Positions 16,802 to 26,876 of a stretch of DNA of 64,000 bases are shown in pieces. Source of the DNA: Legionella quinlivanii. Lineage in GTDB: Bacteria > Pseudomonadota > Gammaproteobacteria > Legionellales > Legionellaceae. The notes beneath the pieces were generated by a model, which worked only from the letters and a program-made list of their open reading frames with translations, made no database searches and had not been told where the DNA came from. The stretch spans positions 22,575-86,574 of the forward strand of contig NZ_MVJN01000013.1 of the NCBI RefSeq assembly GCF_003265995.1, written 5' to 3'. A program made the translations under genes and the position numbers. The first letter of the stretch is position 1; every line of letters begins with the position of its first letter.

Positions 16802-17221
16802 ATGCTAAGAAAAGGAATTTTGGGTTTTGCTTGCTTGTTCATGACCGCCACAGCATTTGCCGTACAAGTCTCTGTACTGGTGAGTTTTTCCATGCCGGAA
16901 ATGCTTTTGCAAGAGACCTTGACGGAGAGCGCTCAATTGCACATCCCCGCCTATCTCAATGGCCTTTATCAGGATTCGATGCGAGAAACGGCATTGAAGG
17001 TGATGGCATTAAGCAAGCGTATTCCTAATTTAAATTTAAATATTGATCCAACGCTGTTTGAGCGGTTTGGCATTCAACAAGTACCCGCTTTAGTGGTAGA
17101 GGAGGGTAATGCCTTTGATGTGATTTACGGACACCTGAGCATTGAGGAAGGATTAGCGCGGATGGCCGGTCGTGGGGAAGTTCATTTTACCTTAAAGGAT
17201 ATCAAAAGGACTGCGCCATGA
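16802..17221 (+). CDS. trbC: TrbC, F-type periplasmic pilus assembly protein
   Basis: The 139-residue protein has a signal peptide (GFACLFMTATAFA), then VQVSVLVSFSMPEMLLQETLTESAQ and FERFGIQQVPALVV, the thioredoxin-like TrbC_Ftype pattern without a CxxC. GGAGA precedes the ATG. It works with TraW. It is shorter than F TrbC (about 212) but long enough for the core domain. It overlaps traN by 4 bases. Confidence 0.83.
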   Translation: MLRKGILGFACLFMTATAFAVQVSVLVSFSMPEMLLQETLTESAQLHIPAYLNGLYQDSMRETALKVMALSKRIPNLNLNIDPTLFERFGIQQVPALVVEEGNAFDVIYGHLSIEEGLARMAGRGEVHFTLKDIKRTAP

Positions 17222-18927
17222 TTCAATTGCGATCCCTTTTAATTCTCTTCCTGCTCTCTTCTAATGCGCACGCACAAGCTCAGATTGATGCACTGCATGC
17301 CAGAGACGAAGCCTTAGCTCAATTAAAGTATTTCAATCCGGGATTGCTCCTGCCGCAGTATACGGATAATCCGAAAGAAACAACTCTGGCCCCCGCTGAG
17401 GGGAGTGATGGATTAAAGGGACAGGGGGCATTGCAATGGTCTAAGGATGCTACGGCCTCTATGGTGATGAAGGAGGCAAGGCTGAGACCTCGCGTGCATG
17501 CAAATCCCAAATCACAGGAGGGCCAATATGCTGAAACACTGCTTGACCATGCCGATAAGGCGCTAGACGGCCAATGCTATGTCAAGGAAGGCGAATGCCA
17601 TGTGGAAAAGACGGTAAGGACTTGTGAGGATATCCGTCAGTTTTCGCATCAGGCCTGTGGGGAAGCTTTACAAATGGATGTGAATGCCATTACCCAGTCG
17701 AAACAACGTTCTTTAGTGCATTGGGATGAGCCGCTTACGGTCCCTTTAATGACTTGTCTTCCCTTAGAATGGGATTGTAATACGGCCAGTTTATATTTTC
17801 CCACGGCCTCCTGCCAGCAGGTGGTGGTAACGGCGAGCAGCAATGGAATAATGTTGCCCGTGGTCTCGCAGCCCACCTGTCAAAACCTGGTGGTTCGGAT
17901 AGATACCCGCGCGCTTAGTAATGACTCACTAATGTCTATCCAATTGACCATTACCGAGAAGCAGTTGCTTGAGCACTGGGTTAAAGAGGACTGTAGCGCC
18001 TTGGAGAGTGCAAGCAAGGCAGGCAACTGTTTCGTTGCGAACGTGCCGTTTTGCACCAATCCCAATGAGACTCGGGTTATTGACGGTGTTCCAGTGACCC
18101 GTACCTGTTGGCGAATAGCCAGTGATTATGCTTGTGAGCAAGGCATTGAAAGCCACTGCCAGGATTTACTTAACACGGCCTGTTCCCAAACCGGTTCGCG
18201 CTGTCAAGAAGCCGTGGCGGGATTTTGTGTCCGTTATGAACAAACGTTTACGTGTCAAAGTGAGCACTGCTTCCCTTCGCAAACCATCTGCCTTCCGCAT
18301 TTGGGATGTGCGGAGGGGGAATGCGATGCGTCACAAGATGAAGTGAGTGAGGATGCGGGAGAAGGGATTGCAAGATTAGGTGCCTTAGCCGGTGTGGCCA
18401 GTGAGGTGGCCCAGTTGCAGGTGGACAGTGGAATGCCTCAGATTTTTTCAGGCAAGAATGCCCGCTGCCGCATAGCAGTGGCCGGTGTGGGCAATTGCTG
18501 TGGCGGTAAAGCACGATTGTTAAATTGTCGCGAGGAAGAAAAGCGTTTATCGAAAGCCATTGAGGAGGGGCGTGCGGTTCAGGTGGGCACGTACTGTGCG
18601 CACAAAGCCGTGGAATGCCTGGAGGAAAAAGAATCCTGGTGTGTATTCCCGTCAAAGTTGTCGGGAATACTCCAAATCCAGGGCCGGTTTGGCCAGCTGC
18701 ATATCGGTTTTGGCGAAGCCCATGATAAAACCAATGCGCCGGATTGCCGAGGAATGACGCCTGAGGAATTAGAGCGGATTGATTTTTCACTGCTGGACTT
18801 ATCAGCCATTGAAGCGGATTTTCAATCCCGACGTCAATTACCCAATGAGGAAGCGCTTCGCGTGCAAACCGAGTCTCGCATTGAGCGATTAAACCAGGAG
18901 GGGCAGGCGCATGGCTACACTTATTAG
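17218..18927 (+). CDS. traN: TraN, outer-membrane mating-pair stabilisation protein
   Basis: The 569-residue protein begins with a signal peptide (SLLILFLLSSNAHA). The mature protein is very Cys-rich, with repeated short CxxC-type spacings such as CYVKEGECHVEKTVRTC, CQSEHCFPSQTICLPHLGC and GVGNCCGG, the TraN hallmark. TraN sits in the donor outer membrane and recognises recipient proteins; its variable tip decides recipient preference. It overlaps traF by 17 bases. Confidence 0.88.
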   Translation: MIQLRSLLILFLLSSNAHAQAQIDALHARDEALAQLKYFNPGLLLPQYTDNPKETTLAPAEGSDGLKGQGALQWSKDATASMVMKEARLRPRVHANPKSQEGQYAETLLDHADKALDGQCYVKEGECHVEKTVRTCEDIRQFSHQACGEALQMDVNAITQSKQRSLVHWDEPLTVPLMTCLPLEWDCNTASLYFPTASCQQVVVTASSNGIMLPVVSQPTCQNLVVRIDTRALSNDSLMSIQLTITEKQLLEHWVKEDCSALESASKAGNCFVANVPFCTNPNETRVIDGVPVTRTCWRIASDYACEQGIESHCQDLLNTACSQTGSRCQEAVAGFCVRYEQTFTCQSEHCFPSQTICLPHLGCAEGECDASQDEVSEDAGEGIARLGALAGVASEVAQLQVDSGMPQIFSGKNARCRIAVAGVGNCCGGKARLLNCREEEKRLSKAIEEGRAVQVGTYCAHKAVECLEEKESWCVFPSKLSGILQIQGRFGQLHIGFGEAHDKTNAPDCRGMTPEELERIDFSLLDLSAIEADFQSRRQLPNEEALRVQTESRIERLNQEGQAHGYTY

Positions 18928-19666
18928 GCGTTGTGTCCTAGTTTGTCTATTCGTTTTAGCCTGGGATGGCTTTGCTGCCAAGCCCCCAGGTTTCTTATGG
19001 TATAACCTGAAAGAGAACAGGACTGAAGTGCCGCGCCCAAAACCTCGCGGCATACCCTTTAATCAACTGAGTTTCACTGAGCGCGATGCGGTGTTGCGCT
19101 TTTATACCATGGAAGCGTTGCATAAAGCACGGTACACCAAAAAAGTGGAGGATATGCGTGTATTCTTAAGCCTCCAGAACTATTGGCTTAAAGAATCGTC
19201 ACGGTTTAAATCATTATTTCAACAAACGATGTTGGCCTATCCCGAGTATGACTACGCGGTGACCCATCCTACGTCTAATCTGGGTGCCAAAATCACCGAT
19301 GAAGTGCGCGAAACCCAAACAGTAGAGTTAATCAATCGCTTGTCCAAATCCCATGGGTTGTTGTTTTTCTATCGGGGAAAAAGCCTTTATGACTTAAAAC
19401 AAATCCCTATTGTGGTTGATTTTTGCAAGCGTTTTGGTCTTCCGATGATGCCGGTGAGTGTCGATGGCGTGACCTCTCCGGAACTGTTGAACTCCAGAGT
19501 GGATAAGGGTCAAGCCAACCGCCTGGGGGTTCGTTATTTCCCGGCGTTGCTTTTGGTGAACCCTGCAAACCAACAGGTTTCCCCTATTGCTTATGGTCTC
19601 ACCACTCAGGATGTGATGATGGAGCGCATCAAACAGGTGGCTAACCAATTTAAAGGAGATGAATGA
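18911..19666 (+). CDS. traF: TraF, thioredoxin-fold pilus assembly protein without CxxC
   Basis: The 251 residues match TraF (about 247 in F). A signal peptide (RCVLVCLFVLAWDGFAA) is followed by PPGFLWYNL and, in the C-terminal thioredoxin-like domain, HGLLFFYRGKSLYDLKQIPIV and RFGLPMMPVSVDG. The active-site CxxC of thioredoxins is replaced by GKSL, as in F TraF, so a structural role is likely. It overlaps traN and the trbB start. Confidence 0.86.
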   Translation: MATLIRRCVLVCLFVLAWDGFAAKPPGFLWYNLKENRTEVPRPKPRGIPFNQLSFTERDAVLRFYTMEALHKARYTKKVEDMRVFLSLQNYWLKESSRFKSLFQQTMLAYPEYDYAVTHPTSNLGAKITDEVRETQTVELINRLSKSHGLLFFYRGKSLYDLKQIPIVVDFCKRFGLPMMPVSVDGVTSPELLNSRVDKGQANRLGVRYFPALLLVNPANQQVSPIAYGLTTQDVMMERIKQVANQFKGDE

Positions 19667-20172
19667 TGAGCGCACGCCTAGTTTTGAGTGTGGTCTTAGC
19701 CTGTATTTGTTTAAACGCTTCAGCTCAACGGTCTCAATGGCTGACTCAATTGATTGCCCAACAAGAAGGAGGCGGTGCACATCAATTTGAAAAGCCACTT
19801 AATCCACAAGGGCGAGAGTTTTTTGATACGCATGGATTCGTTTTGTTTTATGGAAGCGAATGCCCACATTGCAAGGGGTTTGCACCGGTATTAAAAAGTT
19901 GGGCCGCTCGCCACAAAGCAGGCGTCTTGCCTTTGGCCTTGGACAATCAACCCCTTCCTGAATTTCCACAATTTTTACCGGCAACCACAGAATGGATCAA
20001 TGCGGCCTTCGGGGGTAATGCCATTAATTATCCAGCGCTTTTTGTGGTTAACCCAAAAACAAACGCCTTGTATCCGGTGGGGTTTGGCTCAATGACAGAA
20101 AATGAGTTAAACGAGCGCATGGAAGCGCTCATTTTTAAAATCAAAGCCTATGAGCACAAAGGGAGCGTGTAA
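19663..20172 (+). CDS. trbB: TrbB, periplasmic thiol-disulfide isomerase of the transfer system
   Basis: The 169-residue protein has a signal peptide (LVLSVVLACICLNASA) and a thioredoxin-type active site CPHC in VLFYGSECPHCKGFAPVLK near residue 67. F TrbB is a DsbC-like isomerase that helps Cys-rich TraU, TraN and TraH fold. The next gene's ATG overlaps its stop (TAATG). ATG 19666 is an equal alternative start. Confidence 0.85.
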   Translation: MMSARLVLSVVLACICLNASAQRSQWLTQLIAQQEGGGAHQFEKPLNPQGREFFDTHGFVLFYGSECPHCKGFAPVLKSWAARHKAGVLPLALDNQPLPEFPQFLPATTEWINAAFGGNAINYPALFVVNPKTNALYPVGFGSMTENELNERMEALIFKIKAYEHKGSV

Positions 20173-21536
20173 TGAAACAATTAGTGATTGCCCTTGGTTT
20201 ATTAGGCTGTTTTTCCATTGCTCAAGCCAATGTTAGCCAAGATTTGGATAGTTTTTTTAACGGCTTAGGCTATGCGTCCAATGTGACCTCGCCGGCTGCT
20301 TTTGAATCCCAGGCCGCAGGCTTTTTTGGTGGCGGCTCGCTTTATGCGCGCAATCAGGTACGCCAGTACCAGCTGGTGCAGTTGGATTTGCCGAGTTACC
20401 GTGCCGGATGCGGCGGCATTGATCTATTTACGGGAAGTATGAGTTTTTTAAGTGAACAAAAATTAGTGGATTTGGGAAAATCGGTGATGACTAATGCCGG
20501 TGCTTATGCCGTGGATGTGATGCTGGCTTCTACGGTGCCTGAACTTAAACAAGTTCGAGATTTTAATATGAATCTTGAGCAAATGGCGAATCAGGCCAGC
20601 ATTAATTCCTGCCAGCTTTCGCAAAACATGGTTGGCGGCATTTGGCCGAAAACTGCCGAAAGCCAGCAAAAAATCTGTAAAGATCAAGCCGCGATGGGGA
20701 AAGAGGGGTTATTCAGTGACTACGTCAAAGCACGAATGGCCTGCTCTGGGAATGGTTTTGATAGCGTCATGGATAAAGCCTCTAAAGATCCCGATCGTCA
20801 AAAGCAGGTGGTGTTAAACAAAAATTTGGTCTGGTCGCTGTTGCAAGCCAAATCCTTCTTAAATAGTGACAGGGAGTTGGCTGAAATGGTGATGAGTTTA
20901 ACCGGTACACTGATTATTGATAAAGAAGGGAAAGTGTCCAACGTCCCTTCACTGTCGGGAAACGCTGATTTAGTGAACGCACTCATTGGTACTGGAAGTG
21001 GCGTGAGAACGGCCAAAATATGGCGTTGTAAGGATGCGGGCAGTAACAGCCAATGCCTGCAGGTGAGTTTGCAGGATATTACTATTGCGGAAGAATCCAC
21101 ACTCACTTATAAGGTGCGGGAGATTATTCGCACCATTAATACCAAATTAATTAATGACGAAAAGCCAGGCAATCGTGAACTTAATTTTTTAAGTATGACC
21201 TCACTGCCTGTAATGAAGTTTCTATCGGTATTAAACAGTATGCATTATGGCAGTAGTGCAATAGACATTGAAGAATATTCAATGCTAATAGCCCAGGATT
21301 TGTTAACCAATTACCTCACCGAATTATTGCGTGAGGTCAGTGTGGCTACTGCGGGTTCAGAATTAAATTCCGATCTGGTCAAAGAAATTCAAAAGCGCAT
21401 TAATGAAGCCACGACGCGCGTGGCCTCCATTGATCCGAAGGTGGGGCGCAAGCTGCAAGAAAAGCTTACCTTGATTGAGCGCATGGCGCAGATTGAAAAG
21501 CAAGTCGCCTCGCAAATGAACAGCACTGCAGGATAA
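20172..21536 (+). CDS. traH: TraH, F-type pilus assembly protein
   Basis: The 454-residue length is typical. A signal peptide (LVIALGLLGCFSIAQA) is followed by DLDSFFNGLGYASNVTSPAAFESQAAG and YQLVQLDLPSYRAGCGGIDLFTGSMSFL, the most conserved TraH blocks. The C-terminus is coiled. TraH interacts with TraF, TraU and TrbI at the outer membrane. Its start is coupled to trbB and 12 bases separate its stop from traG. Confidence 0.92.
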   Translation: MKQLVIALGLLGCFSIAQANVSQDLDSFFNGLGYASNVTSPAAFESQAAGFFGGGSLYARNQVRQYQLVQLDLPSYRAGCGGIDLFTGSMSFLSEQKLVDLGKSVMTNAGAYAVDVMLASTVPELKQVRDFNMNLEQMANQASINSCQLSQNMVGGIWPKTAESQQKICKDQAAMGKEGLFSDYVKARMACSGNGFDSVMDKASKDPDRQKQVVLNKNLVWSLLQAKSFLNSDRELAEMVMSLTGTLIIDKEGKVSNVPSLSGNADLVNALIGTGSGVRTAKIWRCKDAGSNSQCLQVSLQDITIAEESTLTYKVREIIRTINTKLINDEKPGNRELNFLSMTSLPVMKFLSVLNSMHYGSSAIDIEEYSMLIAQDLLTNYLTELLREVSVATAGSELNSDLVKEIQKRINEATTRVASIDPKVGRKLQEKLTLIERMAQIEKQVASQMNSTAG

Positions 21537-21548
21537 GGAGAGTCCTCG

Positions 21549-24344
21549 ATGATAACCATTCATGTTTTGGCTTGGGGTGAATTATTCCAACACGTGTTGA
21601 ATGCCATTAGCACCTTTATGAAACAGGACAGTTTTTTAGGACTTTTGCGAATTACAGCACTGATTGGCATCGTGATGGCGACCATCGGTTATCTTAAAAC
21701 ACGGGATCCACTAGCCTTTGCCCGGTGGTTTGTAGGCTGTGTCCTATTTGTAAATTGTGTCTTGCTGCCTAAAACTACCGTACAAATCGATGATCTTTCC
21801 TCGCAGATCCCAAAGCAAGTTGATAATGTGCCTGTGGTCTTTGCGCTCAGTGCCAATTTATTCACAGTGATAGGCTATGGTTTGGCGCAGTCCTATGATG
21901 CGTTGTTGTCCATGCCAGATGATTTGCAATACACCCGAACAGGTGCTCTTTTCGGTTCGCGCCTGGTTACAGCGTCAACCTCTTTTCGTATTAAAGATCC
22001 CGTCCTTAAGGAAGAAATGAATGAGTATTTTCGTGTTTGTGTGGTAGGGGATATTCGGTTAAATCGAAAGTACAGTGTCGGTGATTTAGCGCATTCCACG
22101 GACATCTGGGCGCTGATTTCCGCCAAAGCCTCACCGCTTCGCATGATTTCGGTCAATGGGAAATTAGTGACTTGTGAAGAGGCTTCCAAACCAGATGGCC
22201 AATACAGTTTACGCAAAAAACTCGATGCGGAGATTAAAAATGCTTACCACTTTTTTGGGGTCAATTTATTTGGAAAACCAAAGAATACCACCTATGAAGC
22301 GTTATTTAGCACTCATCTTAAGTCCGCTTTTGATTATTACCAGGGATTAACCGATTCTTCCAGTAACATCTTTTTACAAAGCATGATGATTAACGCCATG
22401 GGGGATGGGGTATTGCATTATCAGGCGTTTACCGATGCAACTGCTGGAATTGTGAATCAACAATTTACCAAGTCGCAGGTCCAACACCGATGGAGTTGGG
22501 AAGTGCTCGGCCAAAAAGCCCTATGGATTTTACCGATTACCCATACCTGCCTAACCCTTTTATTGTTTGGTGTATTTCCTTTGATTGTTGCTCTAACCAC
22601 CTTACCTGGTGGGGCAAAAATTTTGTATGGGTACATGCAATTTTTTATGTCATTGCAATTATGGCCCGTGCTCTTTGCAATCTTAAATGCTGGTATGACC
22701 ATTTATGGGGCCTCCTCATCCGCTGAATACGGCCAGTTTACGATGGTTAATCTGGATAAAATTGATGAACTGCATGCCGATATTTCCGGGGCCTGTGGTT
22801 ATATGATGATGCTTATTCCTTTCTTGTCACATGGACTGATGTCTAATTTAGGTGGAGCCTTTAGTAATTTGGCAACTAGCATGATGAGCCATATGCAAGG
22901 CTCCAGCATGTCGGTCGCAGGGGAAGCAGCAAGCGGCTCTTTTGGTCTTGGACAGACCAGCTTTTATAATACAACGGCTAATAATTTCTCAGCCAACAAA
23001 CATGATTCCAATTGGACGCATATGCATGGGATGCATACCGAACAATTGGGAAGTGGTGTTTTAAAGACTATTACGGGCAGTGGCGATCGAATTTTTGATG
23101 TCAGTCCTGGCATGACTAAAAGTGCTCTATCCATCAATGCGCAAGAAGGATTAAGCGCTTCACTGAATCAGGCTTATGAGCAGTCCACCCAAACGGCTCG
23201 AAATGAATCGGCCCACTATCAGAAGTCATTGTCCAATTTTGCCCATCGTGCCCTGCAACTATCGCAATTAGCCGGGCATGACATGCGTCTGGGTGACGGG
23301 GTATCGGAAAGTGAGACGGGGCAATACAGTAAGGCATTATCGACAATTAGCCATATCGCTGAGGATGTGGCTAGTAAAACAGGAATGAGCAAAGAAGATG
23401 CATTAGCTCATTTAACCAGTGGTGGATTCGGCGCTCAAATTGGGGTGAAAAGTGAACGAAGTATTTTTGGAAAATTAGCCCAGTGGGGAACAGGGCTTCA
23501 TGGTGGCGCTGATGTGCATGCTAAATTTGAGCGCTCATCAACCAGTAGCGACCGGTATCACACCGGTGTTGATCACTCACTTTCTGCACGCGAAGCCCAT
23601 GATTTTAATGAGGCGCTCAACTACGTGAATCATTTTGCCACGAATCATCATTTTGATGAAAGTCATTCCAAAGCGGCCAGTCTTAGCAATCAATTGGGTG
23701 TTGATTTACGTGATGCCGAAACGTCAAGCCAAAATGTGGATGCGAGCTTAAACCGTGCACAACGAATCAGTAGTGCTAAAAGCTATGTTGAATCGCACGC
23801 TGCCCAAATCAACAAGAACATGGATCAGGTATTTCCCGCTTATGTGGCCAGTCAAATCGGTGAGTCAGCCCGCGATACACTGTACAGCCATCCAGGCGAT
23901 TTGCACTCGCTTGACCAACTCCAAGTGCTGGGAAAGCAATTTCTCAACCATAAACGCGAAGAGCTCATCTCTGCCTTTGGCAATCAAGGGCAGGAGGCAG
24001 GTATTAACTCATCTTATAGCAAAGAGAGCCATCATCTGCTTGGTAAAGAACAGCACCTGGCAAAGGATTTCCATCAAAACAGCAATCAATTAGTCAGTGA
24101 TGCAAAGCAATTAGATGTAGGCTTTGCTAGCCATCAAGCCAATCAGTTACAACAAAAAGTCTCTAATCAACTTCATAACAATAATTCACAAAGTGAAGAG
24201 GGCAAATCTGTGCTTCATTATCAGCAAGAGGCTCTGGCCCAAGATATGAATAGGCGATTAGCAAGCGGTAAAACCGAGGCACAGAAGAACCTGATAGCGC
24301 CGGAGAAATTACTTCAAAAAAATGGATTACATGGAGATAAATAA
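21549..24344 (+). CDS. traG: TraG, mating-pair stabilisation and entry-exclusion contact protein
   Basis: The 931-residue length matches TraG. The N-terminal 420 residues hold several membrane segments and conserved stretches (FLGLLRITALIGIVMATIGYL, LPGGAKILYGYMQFFMSLQLWPVLFAILNAGM). The remainder is a long soluble, mostly helical region rich in Ser, His and Gln. In F the N-terminal part serves pilus assembly and the C-terminal part stabilises mating pairs and meets the recipient's exclusion protein TraS. GGAG lies before the ATG. Confidence 0.92.
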   Translation: MITIHVLAWGELFQHVLNAISTFMKQDSFLGLLRITALIGIVMATIGYLKTRDPLAFARWFVGCVLFVNCVLLPKTTVQIDDLSSQIPKQVDNVPVVFALSANLFTVIGYGLAQSYDALLSMPDDLQYTRTGALFGSRLVTASTSFRIKDPVLKEEMNEYFRVCVVGDIRLNRKYSVGDLAHSTDIWALISAKASPLRMISVNGKLVTCEEASKPDGQYSLRKKLDAEIKNAYHFFGVNLFGKPKNTTYEALFSTHLKSAFDYYQGLTDSSSNIFLQSMMINAMGDGVLHYQAFTDATAGIVNQQFTKSQVQHRWSWEVLGQKALWILPITHTCLTLLLFGVFPLIVALTTLPGGAKILYGYMQFFMSLQLWPVLFAILNAGMTIYGASSSAEYGQFTMVNLDKIDELHADISGACGYMMMLIPFLSHGLMSNLGGAFSNLATSMMSHMQGSSMSVAGEAASGSFGLGQTSFYNTTANNFSANKHDSNWTHMHGMHTEQLGSGVLKTITGSGDRIFDVSPGMTKSALSINAQEGLSASLNQAYEQSTQTARNESAHYQKSLSNFAHRALQLSQLAGHDMRLGDGVSESETGQYSKALSTISHIAEDVASKTGMSKEDALAHLTSGGFGAQIGVKSERSIFGKLAQWGTGLHGGADVHAKFERSSTSSDRYHTGVDHSLSAREAHDFNEALNYVNHFATNHHFDESHSKAASLSNQLGVDLRDAETSSQNVDASLNRAQRISSAKSYVESHAAQINKNMDQVFPAYVASQIGESARDTLYSHPGDLHSLDQLQVLGKQFLNHKREELISAFGNQGQEAGINSSYSKESHHLLGKEQHLAKDFHQNSNQLVSDAKQLDVGFASHQANQLQQKVSNQLHNNNSQSEEGKSVLHYQQEALAQDMNRRLASGKTEAQKNLIAPEKLLQKNGLHGDK

Positions 24345-24346
24345 TC

Positions 24347-24934
24347 ATGAAACATAATGAACTTCAACAGGCTATTGCCGAGGATATCAAACGACTAAAA
24401 CAGCTTGAGTTAGATATTATTCCAGCAAGGATTTACTACACTGGTTTATTGAAACTGAGCTGGCGTGCATTTTGGAAAATAGGAACGGTTTTCTTTTTCG
24501 CCATTTTATATGTGTCATTGACTGAGCTACATTCAAACGCCTTAGCACCAGGATTGTATTGGGAACAAACTCGAGACGCACTGTTGGCTTCTTTGATGAT
24601 GACGATAGCTGCGTTAATTGTATTGATTCCTTCCTTAATTCACTATTTCCTCATTCAATATCACCTGCAAAACCAGCTTAAAACAGGTGTTTTATTGGTT
24701 AAAAAACTTCAATGTTGTGCCTGGCTGTTTTGGGGTGTTTTTATTTTCTATGCCAGTGTATTTGCCAGCTATGCGGAATTGGCAGCACTCTATTTTATGC
24801 TGGGCATTGCCTTTTTTGGCAGTGCGATGGTCACCTACATGATGATGAGCCTGGAATTTAATCGTGTAGGGCTAAGCATTTTATTGACTAGCATTCAATG
24901 GTGGTTGGGCAAGGACAATCCATCGTCCCTTTAA
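24347..24934 (+). CDS. Membrane protein in the traS position, candidate entry-exclusion protein
   Basis: The 195-residue protein has about four membrane helices (IGTVFFFAILYVSLTEL; LMMTIAALIVLIPSLIHYFL; CAWLFWGVFIFYASVFASY; LAALYFMLGIAFFGSAMVTYM). It starts 3 bases after traG and precedes traD, which is where F keeps traS. TraS proteins are short polytopic inner-membrane proteins with little sequence conservation, so position and topology are the only evidence. It could be another membrane accessory. Confidence 0.5.
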   Translation: MKHNELQQAIAEDIKRLKQLELDIIPARIYYTGLLKLSWRAFWKIGTVFFFAILYVSLTELHSNALAPGLYWEQTRDALLASLMMTIAALIVLIPSLIHYFLIQYHLQNQLKTGVLLVKKLQCCAWLFWGVFIFYASVFASYAELAALYFMLGIAFFGSAMVTYMMMSLEFNRVGLSILLTSIQWWLGKDNPSSL

Positions 24935-25023
24935 TGTAATTACTAAAACCATAACGTTTCAATTTTAACCTTTTCAGTGGCAAGGGTAGCCGCTGCTTTG
25001 TCTAAACGCGAGGAGAAGAAGTC

Positions 25024-26862
25024 ATGCGTGATGAGCCCAATTTCAAACATTATACCCGTGGTGGTCAAATTAGTTTTCACAATCTGCGGATGTGGGATCA
25101 AATCACCAAGACATTAGTCTGGGTCTGCCTTTTCTTATGGGTAGTTTTAACGGGGATAATCACCTGGCTGGTGACAACACCTGAGAATCTGGCCCAGGCA
25201 CTTGCCTATTATTATGCGTGCTTTCTTAATCTGGTAGGAAAAAAATACACATTCACGCTGTCTTTTCATGGAAAACTCTATCGGCAGACGGTGGATTCAA
25301 TGTTGCACTATCCCTATTTCAAAGCAAATGCCCAACACATGGTGGATTTACTGGGGCAGTCGTCCTTGGTCGCTTTTTTCCTCTCATTGGTTTTAGGGTT
25401 ATTACTGGCTTTTTATTTTGTTCGACGCGGCAAGGCGCAGCGTGCCAACCAATTCATTAGAGGTAGTCGTATCGATACGGCCGACCATCTAAGCCAGCAA
25501 ATCATCGAGAAAAAAGAGAACTCGGATATCACCATCGATGGGTTCCCGCTCAAGGCACATAGCGAAGTCCAGCACCTCTTAGTGCATGGAACCGTGGGTA
25601 CTGGAAAAAGCCAACTGATTATGAAAATTCTGGATGCCTTGCGCAAAAGGGGGGATCGAGTGATTGTCTATGACAAGGGCTGTGCCTTAATTCCCCATTA
25701 TTTTGACGCGAATCACGATGTTATTTTAAATCCCTTTGATGCCAGATGCCCTAATTGGGATATGTGGCTTGAGGCGCCTCGTGATTCCGATTTTGAAAAC
25801 ATGGCAGAAAGCCTCATTCCAATGCACGGGGAATCCGATCCCTTTTGGGTGAATGCAGCACGCACTGTATTTTCTTCAGTAGCCGCCAAGATGCGCAAAG
25901 ATAACGACCGCTCGATTGAGAAGCTACTTAAGTTATTACTCACAGGAGAATTTACGCAATTAGAGGACTATCTCAAAGGAACCGCAGCAGCAACGTTAGT
26001 CAGCGGAAAAATCGAAAAAACGGCCATTTCCATTCGCTCGGTGATTACCACCTATTTAAAATCACTTACCACCTTATCCGGCCTTAATACCTCCTCAAAT
26101 CCGTCGTTTTCCATTCGTGATTATATTTTGGAGGATGATAACAAAGGATGGCTTTTCATCTCTTCCAATGGCGAGCAACACAAGTCGTTAAAGCCTTTAA
26201 TGTCGATGTGGCTGGCAATGGCTTCCTTGACACTGTTAAGTCTCACTCCAAACCCCGAGAGACGTATTTGGTTTATCTGCGATGAGCTGCCTTCTTTGCA
26301 CAAGCTGCCTTTGCTTGGTGAAACCATTGCGGAAGTCCGAAAATTCGGCGGTTGCTTCTTATTAGGCATGCAAAGCTTCTCGCAGCTTACCAAAGTCTAT
26401 GGCCAATCGGGCGGAGCCAAGGAGTTATTCGATTTATTAAACACGCGGTTTTTCTTTAGAAGCCCAAGCGCTGATATGGCACGTCTCGTTGCCAGCGAAC
26501 TCGGCGAGGAAGAAATTGAAGAATCGCGCGAAAACTATTCCTATGGCGCCAATAGTATTCGGGATGGTATTTCCCTTGGTAGCCAACGGGTCACACGTCC
26601 GATTGTTTCCTATCCGCAAATCTTGGAGCTTAACGATTTAAATTGCTTTGTGCGCTTGCCAGGAAGTTATCCCATCACTCAACTCACGTTAAAACATCAG
26701 GAGAGGCCCAAGCATTTCAAGGGCTTTGTCGAGCGCGAATTCACTATGGAGCAGACCATTCAACAGGTTATTGAAGAGAGCAAGAACGCCGAGGCAGAAA
26801 GCGTGTCTGGTGTCAAAAAGCAACGCTACAAACAACCCATGGATGTCGAGTTTGAAGTCTAG
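25024..26862 (+). CDS. traD: TraD, type IV coupling protein
   Basis: The 612-residue protein has two N-terminal membrane helices (about 25-50 and 110-135). A VirD4-type ATPase domain follows, with Walker A GTVGTGKS at residues 189-196 and Walker B RRIWFICDELPSLHKLP near residue 415. It brings the relaxase-bound strand to the channel. F TraD is longer (717); its C-terminal TraM-binding tail seems to be missing or different here, so recognition of its own relaxosome may use another route. GAGGAG precedes the ATG. Confidence 0.93.
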   Translation: MRDEPNFKHYTRGGQISFHNLRMWDQITKTLVWVCLFLWVVLTGIITWLVTTPENLAQALAYYYACFLNLVGKKYTFTLSFHGKLYRQTVDSMLHYPYFKANAQHMVDLLGQSSLVAFFLSLVLGLLLAFYFVRRGKAQRANQFIRGSRIDTADHLSQQIIEKKENSDITIDGFPLKAHSEVQHLLVHGTVGTGKSQLIMKILDALRKRGDRVIVYDKGCALIPHYFDANHDVILNPFDARCPNWDMWLEAPRDSDFENMAESLIPMHGESDPFWVNAARTVFSSVAAKMRKDNDRSIEKLLKLLLTGEFTQLEDYLKGTAAATLVSGKIEKTAISIRSVITTYLKSLTTLSGLNTSSNPSFSIRDYILEDDNKGWLFISSNGEQHKSLKPLMSMWLAMASLTLLSLTPNPERRIWFICDELPSLHKLPLLGETIAEVRKFGGCFLLGMQSFSQLTKVYGQSGGAKELFDLLNTRFFFRSPSADMARLVASELGEEEIEESRENYSYGANSIRDGISLGSQRVTRPIVSYPQILELNDLNCFVRLPGSYPITQLTLKHQERPKHFKGFVEREFTMEQTIQQVIEESKNAEAESVSGVKKQRYKQPMDVEFEV

Positions 26863-26876
26863 GCAAAGGAGAGACT

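Noticed and set aside
18248..18809. Minus-strand frame of 180 codons over traN
   Set aside because: The text is Pro/His-rich noise from the antisense of a Cys-rich gene; traN is well supported.
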